From G963701675 sp963701675 (GTDB taxonomy: Bacteria > Planctomycetota > Planctomycetia > Gemmatales > Gemmataceae), in assembly GCA_963701675.1 (NCBI GenBank), contig OY969623.1:3906001-3970000 (forward strand): a DNA stretch of 64,000 nt. Reading direction: 5' to 3'. The notes beneath the pieces are model-generated. The model was not told the origin of the DNA. It ran no database searches and saw only the letters and a list, made by a program, of their open reading frames with translations. Both the position numbers and the translations under genes were made by a program. Of this stretch, positions 42,266 through 51,126 are shown in pieces (position 1 is the stretch's first letter; each line of letters begins with the position of its first letter).

Positions 42266-42646
42266 ATGAGGAAGCGAGTTTGGATAATACTGACGGCGGT
42301 TGTGTTCATAGTTGGCACCTTGATTTGGTCTCTGCTTTCCAGGCCCTCCAGCGACGAAGTCCTGTTGGGCCGAATTCACGTGGGTATGACGGATGAGGAG
42401 GTTTACACAACCATCGGGGATCACCCCGGCCTCGTCTCTGCTGGCGGAGCGATGCTCCGCTCTCGCGTTAGGGATAATGACTGGAAATCGGAAAATCTCC
42501 GCCGTCCGCAGGGCTGGTGGATGGATGGCACCTATATCACCTTAGTTTTCAAACGACGTAATCGAGAATGGGTGCTCGACGAGAAAACCTGCGAGCGCAC
42601 ACCGAGCAATGTTAAGGACTGGCTGAACAAATCTCTTGGTTTGTAG
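42266..42646 (+). CDS. Membrane-anchored BamE/SmpA-like small protein, copy 1
   Basis: A 126-residue protein with one N-terminal TM (about residues 5-25). The mature part begins LLGRIHVGMTDEEVYTTIGDHPGLVSAGG, which resembles the BamE/SmpA (OmlA) outer-membrane-lipoprotein motif (xGMTxEEVxxxLGxP). It lacks a lipobox Cys, so it is anchored by the TM. It is a paralogue of the gene at 43263-43655, sharing GMTxEEVY...GDHPGL, RRPxGW and ERTPSN. Confidence 0.68.
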   Translation: MRKRVWIILTAVVFIVGTLIWSLLSRPSSDEVLLGRIHVGMTDEEVYTTIGDHPGLVSAGGAMLRSRVRDNDWKSENLRRPQGWWMDGTYITLVFKRRNREWVLDEKTCERTPSNVKDWLNKSLGL

Positions 42647-42710
42647 AAACTCTTTTCAAACTGTACCGCTACAGCTCTGCGAGATGCGAGGCAAATCCGG
42701 TGGAAACAAA

Positions 42711-42947
42711 ATGAAATACGTAGTACGGATCTGGGCATCGGTGTTTGGTCTTGTGATCCTTATCGCCGTCCTGGCTTTATTGAAGCTTTCCCACGATCAG
42801 CGCCGACTTCATAAACATCTGGTGAAAAGGCACGAAGAGCAGCAGAAAAGGATGGAGCACCTCGAAAAAGAATCGAAGGAATTTGAAGAAGAGGAACGGA
42901 AGTGGAGAGAGAAATGGGAACTTGAACGGAGCAAACGTCGCCCATAA
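42711..42947 (+). CDS. Small membrane protein with charged coiled coil
   Basis: A 78-residue protein starting at ATG 42711 (MKYVVRIWASVFGLVILIAV) behind GGTGGAAA; a longer in-frame start at 42636 would overlap the previous gene. It has one TM (residues about 5-26) and then a very charged helix (KRHEEQQKRMEHLEKESKEF, EEEERKWREKWELER) predicted as a coiled coil. No family is recognised. It sits between the BamE-like gene and a broken DUF7336-like gene. Confidence 0.55.
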   Translation: MKYVVRIWASVFGLVILIAVLALLKLSHDQRRLHKHLVKRHEEQQKRMEHLEKESKEFEEEERKWREKWELERSKRRP

Positions 42948-42993
42948 GAGCCATCACAAAACTTTTTCAACTTAGGCCAGTACCCGTCCGTGT

Positions 42994-43204
42994 GTCTTCG
43001 TGCTTTCCTTCGTTCGACCGCACGAAGATACATGGACGGGTACTTTTATTGGCGTTTACTCGACTTTAGATCAGGTTGACAAAGCTCGCGCTCGCATGGT
43101 CAGTCGGCTTGGCTATCGAGATTACCCGCAAGGGCTTCCGGGTTCATTGTTTCCGCCTCGATGAAGATTACGACGATCCTCAGTTTATGACGCTTGGCGA
43201 ATGA
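42994..43204 (+). pseudogene. Fragment of a DUF7336-like protein, frameshifted
   Basis: Reading from 42994 gives VFVLSFVRPHEDT then FIGVYSTLDQVDKARARMVS and GYRDYPQG. The frame breaks in GGG at 43132-43134 and resumes as FRVHCFRLDEDYDDPQFMTL to a stop at 43202-43204. This order (VFVLHHVHE..., IGVYST..., YPDGF) is that of the small DUF7336-like proteins. No ATG precedes it: a stop lies just upstream and GTG at 43000 is the only near start. It is therefore truncated at 5' and frameshifted, or the window has two errors here. Confidence 0.6.
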
Positions 43205-43262
43205 CCCGGAAAACTCTTCCTTCTCTTTGCGCCGCTGGCGGGTCCGGCTAAACTAAGAGCTT

Positions 43263-43655
43263 ATGAGCAAGCTGATTTGGGTGGCACTTGTGTGGGCCGT
43301 GGTTACAGCGGAGGCAGAGGTCAGGCTTCTGGCTTCCAGGGCCTCAGACAAAGCCCTGCTCGACTGGATAAAGCAAGGCATGACAAGTGAAGAGGTCTAT
43401 GCGGCCTTTGGGGATCATCCTGGCCTTTTGTCTGCGGGGAACTCCATGATCGCTGATGGCGACATGAAGAACGCCGAACGCAGCGACCGTTTCCGCCGTC
43501 CTCATGGCTGGGTGGTATATGGCACGTATGTTCGTTTGGATTTTTTCCGCCGTGATCGGCGGGTAAAATTCATGTTGGTTGAGAAGACTGTCGAACGCAC
43601 ACCCAGCAACTTCACGAAACTGGCTGACCAGCTTTCAAAACATTTTTCAAATTAG
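43263..43655 (+). CDS. Exported BamE/SmpA-like small protein, copy 2
   Basis: A 130-residue protein, paralogue of 42266-42646, with an N-terminal signal/anchor (MSKLIWVALVWAVVTAEA). It has ASDKALLDWIKQGMTSEEVY then AAFGDHPGLLSAGN, the same order of motifs, and the RRPHGW and ERTPSN elements. The two copies share roughly half their residues by eye in the core. Their separation by a coiled-coil gene and a DUF7336-like fragment suggests local duplication. Confidence 0.65.
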   Translation: MSKLIWVALVWAVVTAEAEVRLLASRASDKALLDWIKQGMTSEEVYAAFGDHPGLLSAGNSMIADGDMKNAERSDRFRRPHGWVVYGTYVRLDFFRRDRRVKFMLVEKTVERTPSNFTKLADQLSKHFSN

Positions 43656-44203
43656 GCCACCACCCCACAGCCCTTGTAAGTTGACGTAAACGTGTCACAA
43701 TAAAAATGAGCGAATTCTGAAAGTGGCTCTTGCAAAGAGGCCGTTTCAACGTCAAACTTTATCCCTGAATTATCGTCATTGATCGACGATAATTGGGGGG
43801 TGTAAATCAATACATGTCTACCGGGGTCATGCAAGACACGAAACCCGGCCTGTTCGTCTGAAGGAAAAGGGGCGCTCATTTGTTTTAACGCGGTCGGCCG
43901 TCACCTAGGCCATTCGTTTACACGGGAATACCCGTGTGAAGTCTGCGCCGGCCGTAGCAGCGTGCATAGGTGCGAGAGCGAGCTAAATTACGTTCCGATA
44001 AGCAGTTGCGAGAGAGCAGTGACGGGAATACAGATGTGGCTGGTTTGGCGTACCGATTGCACTTATGGAACAGTTTGGAATTGCGAAGTTCATTCTTTTT
44101 CAGCGTGAAACGGAAGATCTAGCTGCCCAAATAGACGCAAAGGACTGTAGTCTCTAACAGAAAATCACGGACAGGGTAATGAAGGTCGCCGAAAGGTAGG
44201 CAG
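43656..44203. other. Intergenic stretch without a supported gene
   Basis: The 548 bases hold no recognisable gene. A short minus-strand ORF (43652-43879) has no family resemblance and no ribosome site. A small hairpin (ACACGGG/CCCGTGT, 43920-43937, 4-base loop) is the only structural feature. The base composition is lower in GC than the flanks, so regulatory sequence for the kinase gene may lie near 44100-44203. Confidence 0.4.
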
Positions 44204-46839
44204 ATGGCTGGCCCATCGACACGGGACGAGTTCCTCGAGTTGGTGCGCAAGAGTCGAGTCGTAGACGAGCAACGCCTCGATACTTATCTTGAGGCGAAGC
44301 GCGCCGCGGCGGCTTTGCCGGAAGAGGTCGGCAAGATCGCAGGCCTCCTGGTACGCGACGGCATTCTCACCCACTTCCAGGCCGAGCAAATCGCTCAGGG
44401 CAAGTACCGGCGTTTTACCATCGGCAAGTACAAAGTGCTTGAGCGCATCGGCTCGGGCGGCATGGGTAGCGTCTACCTGTGCGAACATACGCTGATGCGC
44501 CGACGTGTCGCCATCAAAGTCCTGCCGACATCTCGTGCGGCCGAAACATCGGCTGTCGAGCGCTTCTACCGTGAAGCGCGCGCCGTTGCCGCACTCGACC
44601 ACCCGAATATCGTCCGCGCATATGACATCGATCAAGACGATAAATTGCACTTCATCGTAATGGAGTACATCGACGGCGCGAGCCTTCAAGAAATCGTCAA
44701 ACGCCACGGCCCGTTGGATATTCACCGCGCCGCCCACTATATGGCTCAGGCGGCGGACGCCTTGCAGCACGCCCATGAGTTCGCTCAACTCATCCACCGC
44801 GACATCAAGCCCGGCAATATCCTCGTCGATCGAAGCGGCGCGGTCAAAGTCCTCGACATGGGCCTGGCACGATTCTTCAACGATGACGAATCGAGCATTA
44901 CCGAGCGATTCGATGAGAACGTTCTCGGCACCGCGGACTACTTGGCTCCTGAGCAAGCGCTCGATAGCCACAACGTCGACATCCGCGCTGACATTTACAG
45001 CTTGGGCGCGACGTTTTATTTTTGCCTGACAGGCGCGACGCCGTTCGAAGGCGGCACCGTGGCACAGAAACTGATCTGGCATCAAACCCGGCAACCGAAG
45101 TCGGTACGAGCCCTCCGCCCCGAAGTACCGGAGGAACTCGCCGCTGTCGTGGACAAAATGATGCTCAAGGAGCCGCAGTTGCGCTTTCAGATGCCGGCGG
45201 ACATCGTCGTCGCGCTGGCGCCGTGGACCTCCGAGCCAATTGCCCCGCCGCCCGAGCATGAAATGCCACGCCTAAGCCTCGCGGCCGGAGGCTCGAGCGT
45301 AAATCTCAGTGACTCTGGCGCCGCGTCGACGCCGACACCGACTTCCCGAGTCCCTGGACCGGCGTCCCGAAAATGGGCGACGGCCAGTCCCGTCCCGAAA
45401 CCACCGTCCGGCAACTCAGGAAGCGCCGCCGGCGCCGTACGACGCAGTACCCGAACGGGGACGATAACCCCGCAACCGCTGTCGCGAAGCTCAGCCGGCA
45501 CGAGCCCCGCGCCCACGCAAGCACAAGGGACGGTTCGTGCTCACCCAGCACATCGACGCGCTACGCCAGAGACGGACAATTTTCGATCCCAGCATGACAC
45601 GTTGCCCAACTCCCCGCCCGCACGGCGAATCATTTCGTACCGTTCCCGACGGCGGCGATCGCGCATACGGCGCATTCAGGTATTGTCAATCGCCGTTGTC
45701 GCCGGCGTGGTGTTGCTCACGTTCCTGAGCTGGCTGTTTTTCTGGCGTGGTGGTTCAGGCGGAAACGCGATTCAGGCACACAAGCCACCCACCGGAACCT
45801 GGCTCGTGACCAAGTCGGATCATCCCAACTCGTTCCGCACGGTGCGCGACGCCCTTTACCAGGCACGCGCGGGAGATCAGATTTTGGTCCTCGACGATCG
45901 AATCGAGGAGCCGCTCATCCTGGTTGACGGGCATAAAGGAAAGGACATAACCATCCGTGCCGGCAACCACAGCGGACTGGTGGTGTGGAAGTGCCCGCCG
46001 AACCCACCCGAAGGAAGGTTTGTTGCCCTTTCGAATGTTCAGGGATTTCGGCTGCAGGGTTTCGTTCTCGATGGTCAGGACCACGTCGATAACCTTGTCG
46101 TCCTCTCCGGGCCCTGCCCTGGCCTGTTTATCGAGGACGTGAGTCTACGCGGCTTTCGACAGAACGGCATTGTCACTTGGAACTGTCAGGGACGCGGTGA
46201 AAACGCACCGGTCACGCTCTCCAACGTTCGGGCCATCAGCACGCACTCCGAAGTGGACGCCGGTCTCGTCTTCAACGCCGACTCGCGCACGAACGCGCCG
46301 GTGAACCAACATTTTGTCATTCAGGAATGCCGTTTCGAGGGACCGTTTAGAAAGGCTGCGGTTCAATTGGCAAGCCCGGTGCTCGGCATCGAGTTTCGGC
46401 ACAACCGCTTTTACAAGACCGAGAACGGATTCGTTTACGTAAAGGCAACGCCTCGATACCCGGCGCAAATCACTCTGGACTCTAACACCTTCTGCGATGT
46501 GCAGAAGATCGCTCTCCATTTCGAGGGCATTCCGCTTTCGTCGACCGAAAGTCGGATCATCGTCCGGAACAACCTCTTCGCCCACACGGCCAAACTAGCG
46601 CAAATCGGCGAGCCCGAACGAATCGGCGAGGCGGGTCTGATTTTCAACCTGAGCAGCAACGTGTGCGATCCAACGAGCCAGGAAGGCAATCTTCCACTTC
46701 GCGCGCGCCGATTCCGTTCACCCTGCCGACTAATCCGACCGACGACGATGCCTTCCTGCGCTATTCGAAAGACAATCCCTTGTCACGTGCAGGCGCCAAC
46801 AGCCAGCCCGTGGGTGTGCCGCCTGCCGACAGCAAATAG
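44204..46839 (+). CDS. Ser/Thr protein kinase with TM and beta-helix C-terminal domain; frameshifted near the end
   Basis: A kinase of about 878 residues (ATG 44204 behind AAAGG). The P-loop is RIGSGGMGSVYLC at about 85-97; the Lys is in VAIKVLP; the catalytic loop is LIHRDIKPGNILV; the DFG position is DMG; the activation segment end is GTADYLAPEQ. A Ser/Pro/Thr linker of about 120 residues precedes a TM (about 490-512). The outside part has repeated NxxF/IRNN-type beta-helix units (e.g. FVIQECRFEG, LDSNTFCDVQ, IVRNNLFAHT). The frame breaks in the CG run at 46699-46710; reading over gives an ending PIPFTLPTNPTDDDAFLRYS to TAG at 46837. It would sense an external signal and phosphorylate cytoplasmic targets. 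Confidence 0.85.
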
Positions 46840-46871
46840 GCGTTCCGTCCTAGTTTTGCGTTGCAGCACGA

Positions 46872-47276
46872 TTAATAAACAAATCTAGGTGGTGAGTTCA
46901 CATACCGCTCCCAGCAAGCGTCTTCATGTACCAAATGGTCTGCCTGAACCTGTGGAATGAAAGCTGTTACATGCTTCGTTATGGAATCAAGCAAGACTGC
47001 TTCTATTCCGCGGAGGAACGCCGTCGCTGCTTCTGAAGTCAGCACCCGCTTGCGGCGGCGATATTTTTCGTCAATGAGCTGTAACACACTATGTTGCACG
47101 CCCGTTAGATGATGAGATAGCCATTCGAGCGTGGATAGCTCTGCCCACGGGAATGTCTTTCGCAATCGAGTTACCACTGGTTTCGTGGCGTATATCGGTT
47201 TGCCGAGTTGGAGCACTTTTTGGAGCTGCCTGTAGGCTTTGGGCGGCTTTCTGCGAGGTTTCTTTGGTTTCGCCAT
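46872..47276 (-). CDS. Hypothetical protein, basic N-terminus
   Basis: A 134-residue protein starting at 47276 (MAKPKKPRRKPPKAYRQLQK); an upstream in-frame start at 47312 is possible. The first 25 residues are Lys/Arg/Pro-rich and the remainder helical (TFPWAELSTLEWLSHHL, RRKRVLTSEAATAFLRGIEA). There is no signal peptide or known domain. Its ribosome site is weak. It is convergent to the kinase gene. Confidence 0.5.
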   Translation of the reverse strand: MAKPKKPRRKPPKAYRQLQKVLQLGKPIYATKPVVTRLRKTFPWAELSTLEWLSHHLTGVQHSVLQLIDEKYRRRKRVLTSEAATAFLRGIEAVLLDSITKHVTAFIPQVQADHLVHEDACWERYVNSPPRFVY

Positions 47277-47341
47277 AGTTCTTGAATCATACCGTCCGGT
47301 CTGCTGCTCCACTCAGCCGAACGTGTTGTATCCAAACCAAT

Positions 47342-48022
47342 CTATTCCGCGGCGCGTCCAATCAACGTCAAGCCAATTCCGACGGCCGCTTTCTGTCCGC
47401 CGGCAACCACGGGCTGCTTCACGTTGAGCACGAACGTCTCTTTGCCTTTGTCGACCAATTGGGGTTTTTCTTCCGGCTTTTCATTCGGGTAAAGGAGGAA
47501 GACGGCCGGGTGCGAGCTGCCGGAGGCCTTCGTGCTAAGTTCTTGCAACTCTTTCCCCGTCATCGTGTCCGGCTTGGAATCGGCGCTCGCCGGCACGAGC
47601 AGGCCGAACTCCGAATGCGGCGCCGTCCCCATGTGGTCGCCGTCCATTGGTTGGTAACCGAGCCGGATCGTGTAGACACCGGCTTTGAGGTTCTGTTGCC
47701 GGTAATCGGTGCGTGGCTGCTGAAACCGAACGACGCCGAGCAATGTCGTCTCTTCTAACTCACGGTAAGTCAGGCCGTTCTTTATCTGCTCGGGCGTGGC
47801 TTTCGCGGGCAGTTCCTTTCGAAACCAGATCTCGGCAATCGCCTCGCCCTTTGAATCCAATAGCTGGATGGAGCGGTCGCTGAGCAACTCGGCGATGGGT
47901 TTCTTGAGTTCCGTCGGGACGGCTGTCGTCGCAGCCTTGATCGAATAATCCGCGGAGAATGCCAGCCCGTGGAAAGTGACCAAGAGCCCCAACGAAGCTG
48001 TCATTCTGAAGAAGGTGGACAT
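47342..48022 (-). CDS. Exported protein of unknown function
   Basis: A 226-residue protein starting at 48022 (MSTFFRMTASLGLLVTFHGL) with GGAGGAG; the longer in-frame start at 48076 is not supported. The signal peptide ends near FSADYS. The rest is beta-rich with KAGVYTIRLGYQPMDGDHMG and a late TFVLNVKQPVVAGG, suggesting a carbohydrate-binding-like or fibronectin-like module. No catalytic motif is seen. It follows the DUF1326 gene on the same strand. Confidence 0.6.
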   Translation of the reverse strand: MSTFFRMTASLGLLVTFHGLAFSADYSIKAATTAVPTELKKPIAELLSDRSIQLLDSKGEAIAEIWFRKELPAKATPEQIKNGLTYRELEETTLLGVVRFQQPRTDYRQQNLKAGVYTIRLGYQPMDGDHMGTAPHSEFGLLVPASADSKPDTMTGKELQELSTKASGSSHPAVFLLYPNEKPEEKPQLVDKGKETFVLNVKQPVVAGGQKAAVGIGLTLIGRAAE

Positions 48023-48097
48023 TAGCTCCTCCACAAAAAAAGCGTGGGGAAGCCGACGTTCGTTCGGCTTCCGCACGCTTTGTGCAAATCCACGAGG

Positions 48098-48763
48098 TTA
48101 GCGCACGTCGAACGAACCGACGTAAGCGCCCCGGCGGTCCGTCTCTTTCCAAGTCTGATTGAAATCCCTGCCGGCGAATCCGTGCTCTACGGCGACCGCG
48201 GCCTGGACTTTCGTGTTTTTGGTAAGAGGTGGATAGTACGCGCCTTCGTTTCCGCAGGCCTTGTCGTGATGGTTGTCGATGCAGCGCGTCTCGAGCTTGG
48301 CAAGTTTGCCGGCAGTCATGCGGGCGCAGGCGCCGCCGTCACATTTGCAGATCGCTAGATCAATCGCTGCCGTGTGGACGGCGATTACATTCGAGGAGAG
48401 ATCTCCGGATTGCCGCTTGGCCAGTCGTATGAGTGCGTCTCGTTGGGTCGGGGCTGCTTTTTCGTCGACGATCAACACAGTTCGCGCCGTGCCGGTCTGT
48501 GCTTGGCCAAGCGTATCCGTGGCAGCAACCACGGCAACCACGCCGAGTCCGTCCAGGTTGATGCCGTCCATCGAGCCGCGTTCGACTTTCCACGCCATGA
48601 CGGCTTGTTTCCCGGCCAGATTGATCTCCGCATTCGCGAAGCATGGCGCCGTCCAGATGTCGCAGGTGCGAACCTCGACATAATGCCCGGAAATCGCGGC
48701 ACTGTTGTTCGGACTTGCACAAGTCGACAACGCCACCGCGGAAATGCAAAGCCAATTCAACAT
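48098..48763 (-). CDS. DUF1326-domain protein, exported
   Basis: A 221-residue protein starting at 48763 (MLNWLCISAVALSTCAS) with GGAGGA. After the signal, SGHYVEVRTCDIWTAPCFAN then AGKQAVMAWKVERGSMDG match the DUF1326 N-terminal pattern with its Cys residues. A second Cys-rich motif (ICKCDGGACARM) lies near residue 145. The function of DUF1326 is unknown; the Cys pairs suggest a metal or redox role. It lies just downstream of the caspase-like gene on the same strand. Confidence 0.75.
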   Translation of the reverse strand: MLNWLCISAVALSTCASPNNSAAISGHYVEVRTCDIWTAPCFANAEINLAGKQAVMAWKVERGSMDGINLDGLGVVAVVAATDTLGQAQTGTARTVLIVDEKAAPTQRDALIRLAKRQSGDLSSNVIAVHTAAIDLAICKCDGGACARMTAGKLAKLETRCIDNHHDKACGNEGAYYPPLTKNTKVQAAVAVEHGFAGRDFNQTWKETDRRGAYVGSFDVR

Positions 48764-48857
48764 CGCTATCCTCCTGTGCCGAATGCTCGGCAACTTGGTA
48801 CACGATTCGTGGCAGACCCTGTCATTGTTCAATGCGGGGCGAACGGCGTCAAGCGAA

Positions 48858-50904
48858 TTACGGACAAGGCTGCCACTCGAGACCCAATGCGGTGACCGCT
48901 TGCCGTTTCGCCATGATTTCCCAGGGAGTGCCGGCATACTCCTTCGCTATGGCATCCAGCCGTTTCTTGGCCTCGCCTGCTAGTTTTTTCCCTTCCGAGC
49001 CGCTTTGAAGCGTCTCCGTCGATGCTAGCCTCCAACCAGAGTGTTTCTTCGGATCGCGCAGGCAACGCGTCTTTGCGGATTTGGCCGAGCATGAAGTTGT
49101 ACTCGTAGACGTAGGCCACATGCGCGTGCAGTTTCGCAACGACATAGTCGTAGTGTGCCCGCCATCGTTTGGAGTTCTCGGCGGCCTTATCGGCTTCAAG
49201 CTCCTTGAGGGTTTCGAGTGCGCCTAACATCTCGGCCAGGGCTCTTGCTGGTTCGTGCTGGTCTTTTAATACCTGTTTCTTGACGGCATCGGCCGTCGGG
49301 CTTTGGTCAAACTTGTCTCGAAACGTCTTGGCATGTTTCTTGACGAGGTTGGCGGCACGAGCGACTTCCACGCGGAAGGGTGTCATCTCGCCGTCAGGCG
49401 CATACGACGCCAGAGTGGCGGCGGAGAACGGCGGAAATGCCGTCGCCTGTAACACGATGGCCCCGTCGCGCGTCATCTTTGTTTCGGTTTCGTCCAAAAT
49501 CTGTTGCACCACTTTGCGATCCGCTACGACGTCATCCGGCACACCCGGCGGCTTCACGACGACCCGCGCCGGAACTGCGGCATCTGAATCGTACGGCACT
49601 TCGGGAGTAACCGGGCGGCTGGTGAGGCACGGCGTCTGGGCACGGCTATACCACTCCTTCGCATCGTGTGCCGTGCACGAATGAACACCCTTGGCGATTC
49701 TCTCATCCGCTAATTGAATCTCCGTCCCGTCTCCACTGGCCAAAAGCTCGACAGGCAGCGGATCGGTGGGCGATTGTGTTCCGATGTTGACCTTGCGCTG
49801 ATAGGCCCCGACCGCCTCGGCCAGCTCCGTTAAGAAGAACCCGCCGACGACGTTTACGCTGCTGGCGAGATTGACCGGTCCTTCAAGGGAATACTGACCC
49901 GCCGCGCAGGCCGACCACACCTGAACGCCCGGCGGTGGGTTCTTCAAGGCCGCATCGAGTTTCGTTCCCATAGGCCCGCTTCCGGGTCGTTCGAGGCCAC
50001 GCATCGGGTTGAGCCGGCACACATCGACGATGAACAACTTTTGTTGAGCCGGGCATTTTTCGAATTGGTTGAAGACCCATCGAAGCGGAATCAGCGTTTC
50101 CTTCACCGTAAGCTCGCCTTCAATTGGCACAAGGTATGAATCGTCGCCGATTTCCACGGCATGTCCAACGAACAACAGGATGACGCGATCTTGCGGCCGG
50201 CAGCCGCTCAGGAACTCCGTCATCGCATATTCGATGACCGGCTTGAGCGGCGGGCATGCGGCCGACTCGTTCGCGCCATCGCTGAGAACCGTGATTTGCG
50301 ACTCGGGAATTTGCAGGGCATTTCCGAGCTTGGCGACAACGAAGTCGATGCTGCGATCTTGTTCGCCCGGCTTTAGTCCCGGACTTTCGCGCAGACCGTT
50401 CTCAATCGGATTGGCGTAGAGATAGTTGTTGACGCTAATCGCCAGCAGTCGCCGTGGTAACGGAGGGCCGGTCGCCGCAGCCAAGTTGGAATCGGTGATC
50501 GGCGACGTCGCCCTCGAAACTTGCGGCGGGACCGCTGCCACAGGCCCACGATCCCTTACCAAGGCGAGATACTCTTCCCAATGCGGTCTTAGCTGAGGCC
50601 AGTTCCAGTAGATTATCGCCGCAACAGCGGCTAGACACATCGCCGCAATGCCGAGCCTTTTCCAAAAACGCAGGCGCGACGGGCGTTCCACCTGAATGAT
50701 CGGACCTGCGGGAGATTCATCGAAACCAAACGTGCTTGCCGGCGGGGAATCGGGAAGTGAATTGCTCGCCGTTGTAACCCTGCGACGTTGGGCAATCCGA
50801 ACCTGCGCTCCGCAATGGGCGCAACGTGCCAATGCGCCGTCTTTCTTCTGAAACTGCAAGACCTTTCCACAGCGGGGACATCCGCGATGAGACGCGCTGG
50901 CCAT
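48858..50904 (-). CDS. Membrane-anchored caspase-like protein with zinc ribbon; frameshifted near the C-terminus
   Basis: About 681 residues after correction. The N-terminus is a zinc ribbon (CPRC at 9-12 and CAHC at 28-31) and a TM follows at about 84-102. A caspase-like (p20) domain follows at about 155-390. The His-Gly equivalent is ILLFVGHAVEIGDDSY and the Cys is in LFIVDVCRLNP. The C-terminal 200 residues are helical with FRDKFDQSPTADAVKKQV-type sequence. The frame breaks at 49053-49064 (GGATCGCGCAGG); reading over gives DPKKHSGWRLASTETLQSGS then AKEYAGTPWEIMAKRQAVTA, the usual planctomycete ending. Function unknown; caspase-like domains here are widespread in planctomycetes. Confidence 0.82.
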
Positions 50905-51126
50905 CTCGTGCTACTCACTGGAGTCGAGGCGGTTTCGTGACCATACTGACTTTAATACAATCCGAGCCTGATGTGCAAGCGAATCATCTGTGGGGCACGA
51001 CTCCGATCGTGCCCGAAGGTACATTGCCGGCCTTTGAGCCCGTCGAGTACGGATGTCGAGCAAAACGACGGCGCCTTCAGAGAGAGACGTCACGATTGGA
51101 ATCGTGACCCACATTGAACTGAGTTA

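Noticed and set aside
43652..43879. Minus-strand ORF of 75 codons in the intergenic stretch
   Set aside because: No ribosome site, no family resemblance and its 3' end touches the neighbouring gene; composition looks non-coding.
44165..45259. Minus-strand ORF of 364 codons opposite the kinase
   Set aside because: Antisense shadow of the kinase domain; the kinase motifs on the other strand are decisive.
3206..50904. Programmed ribosomal frameshifting as the cause of the eight breaks
   Set aside because: No slippery heptamers or stimulatory hairpins are apparent, the breaks go in both directions, and the affected families do not use frameshifting.
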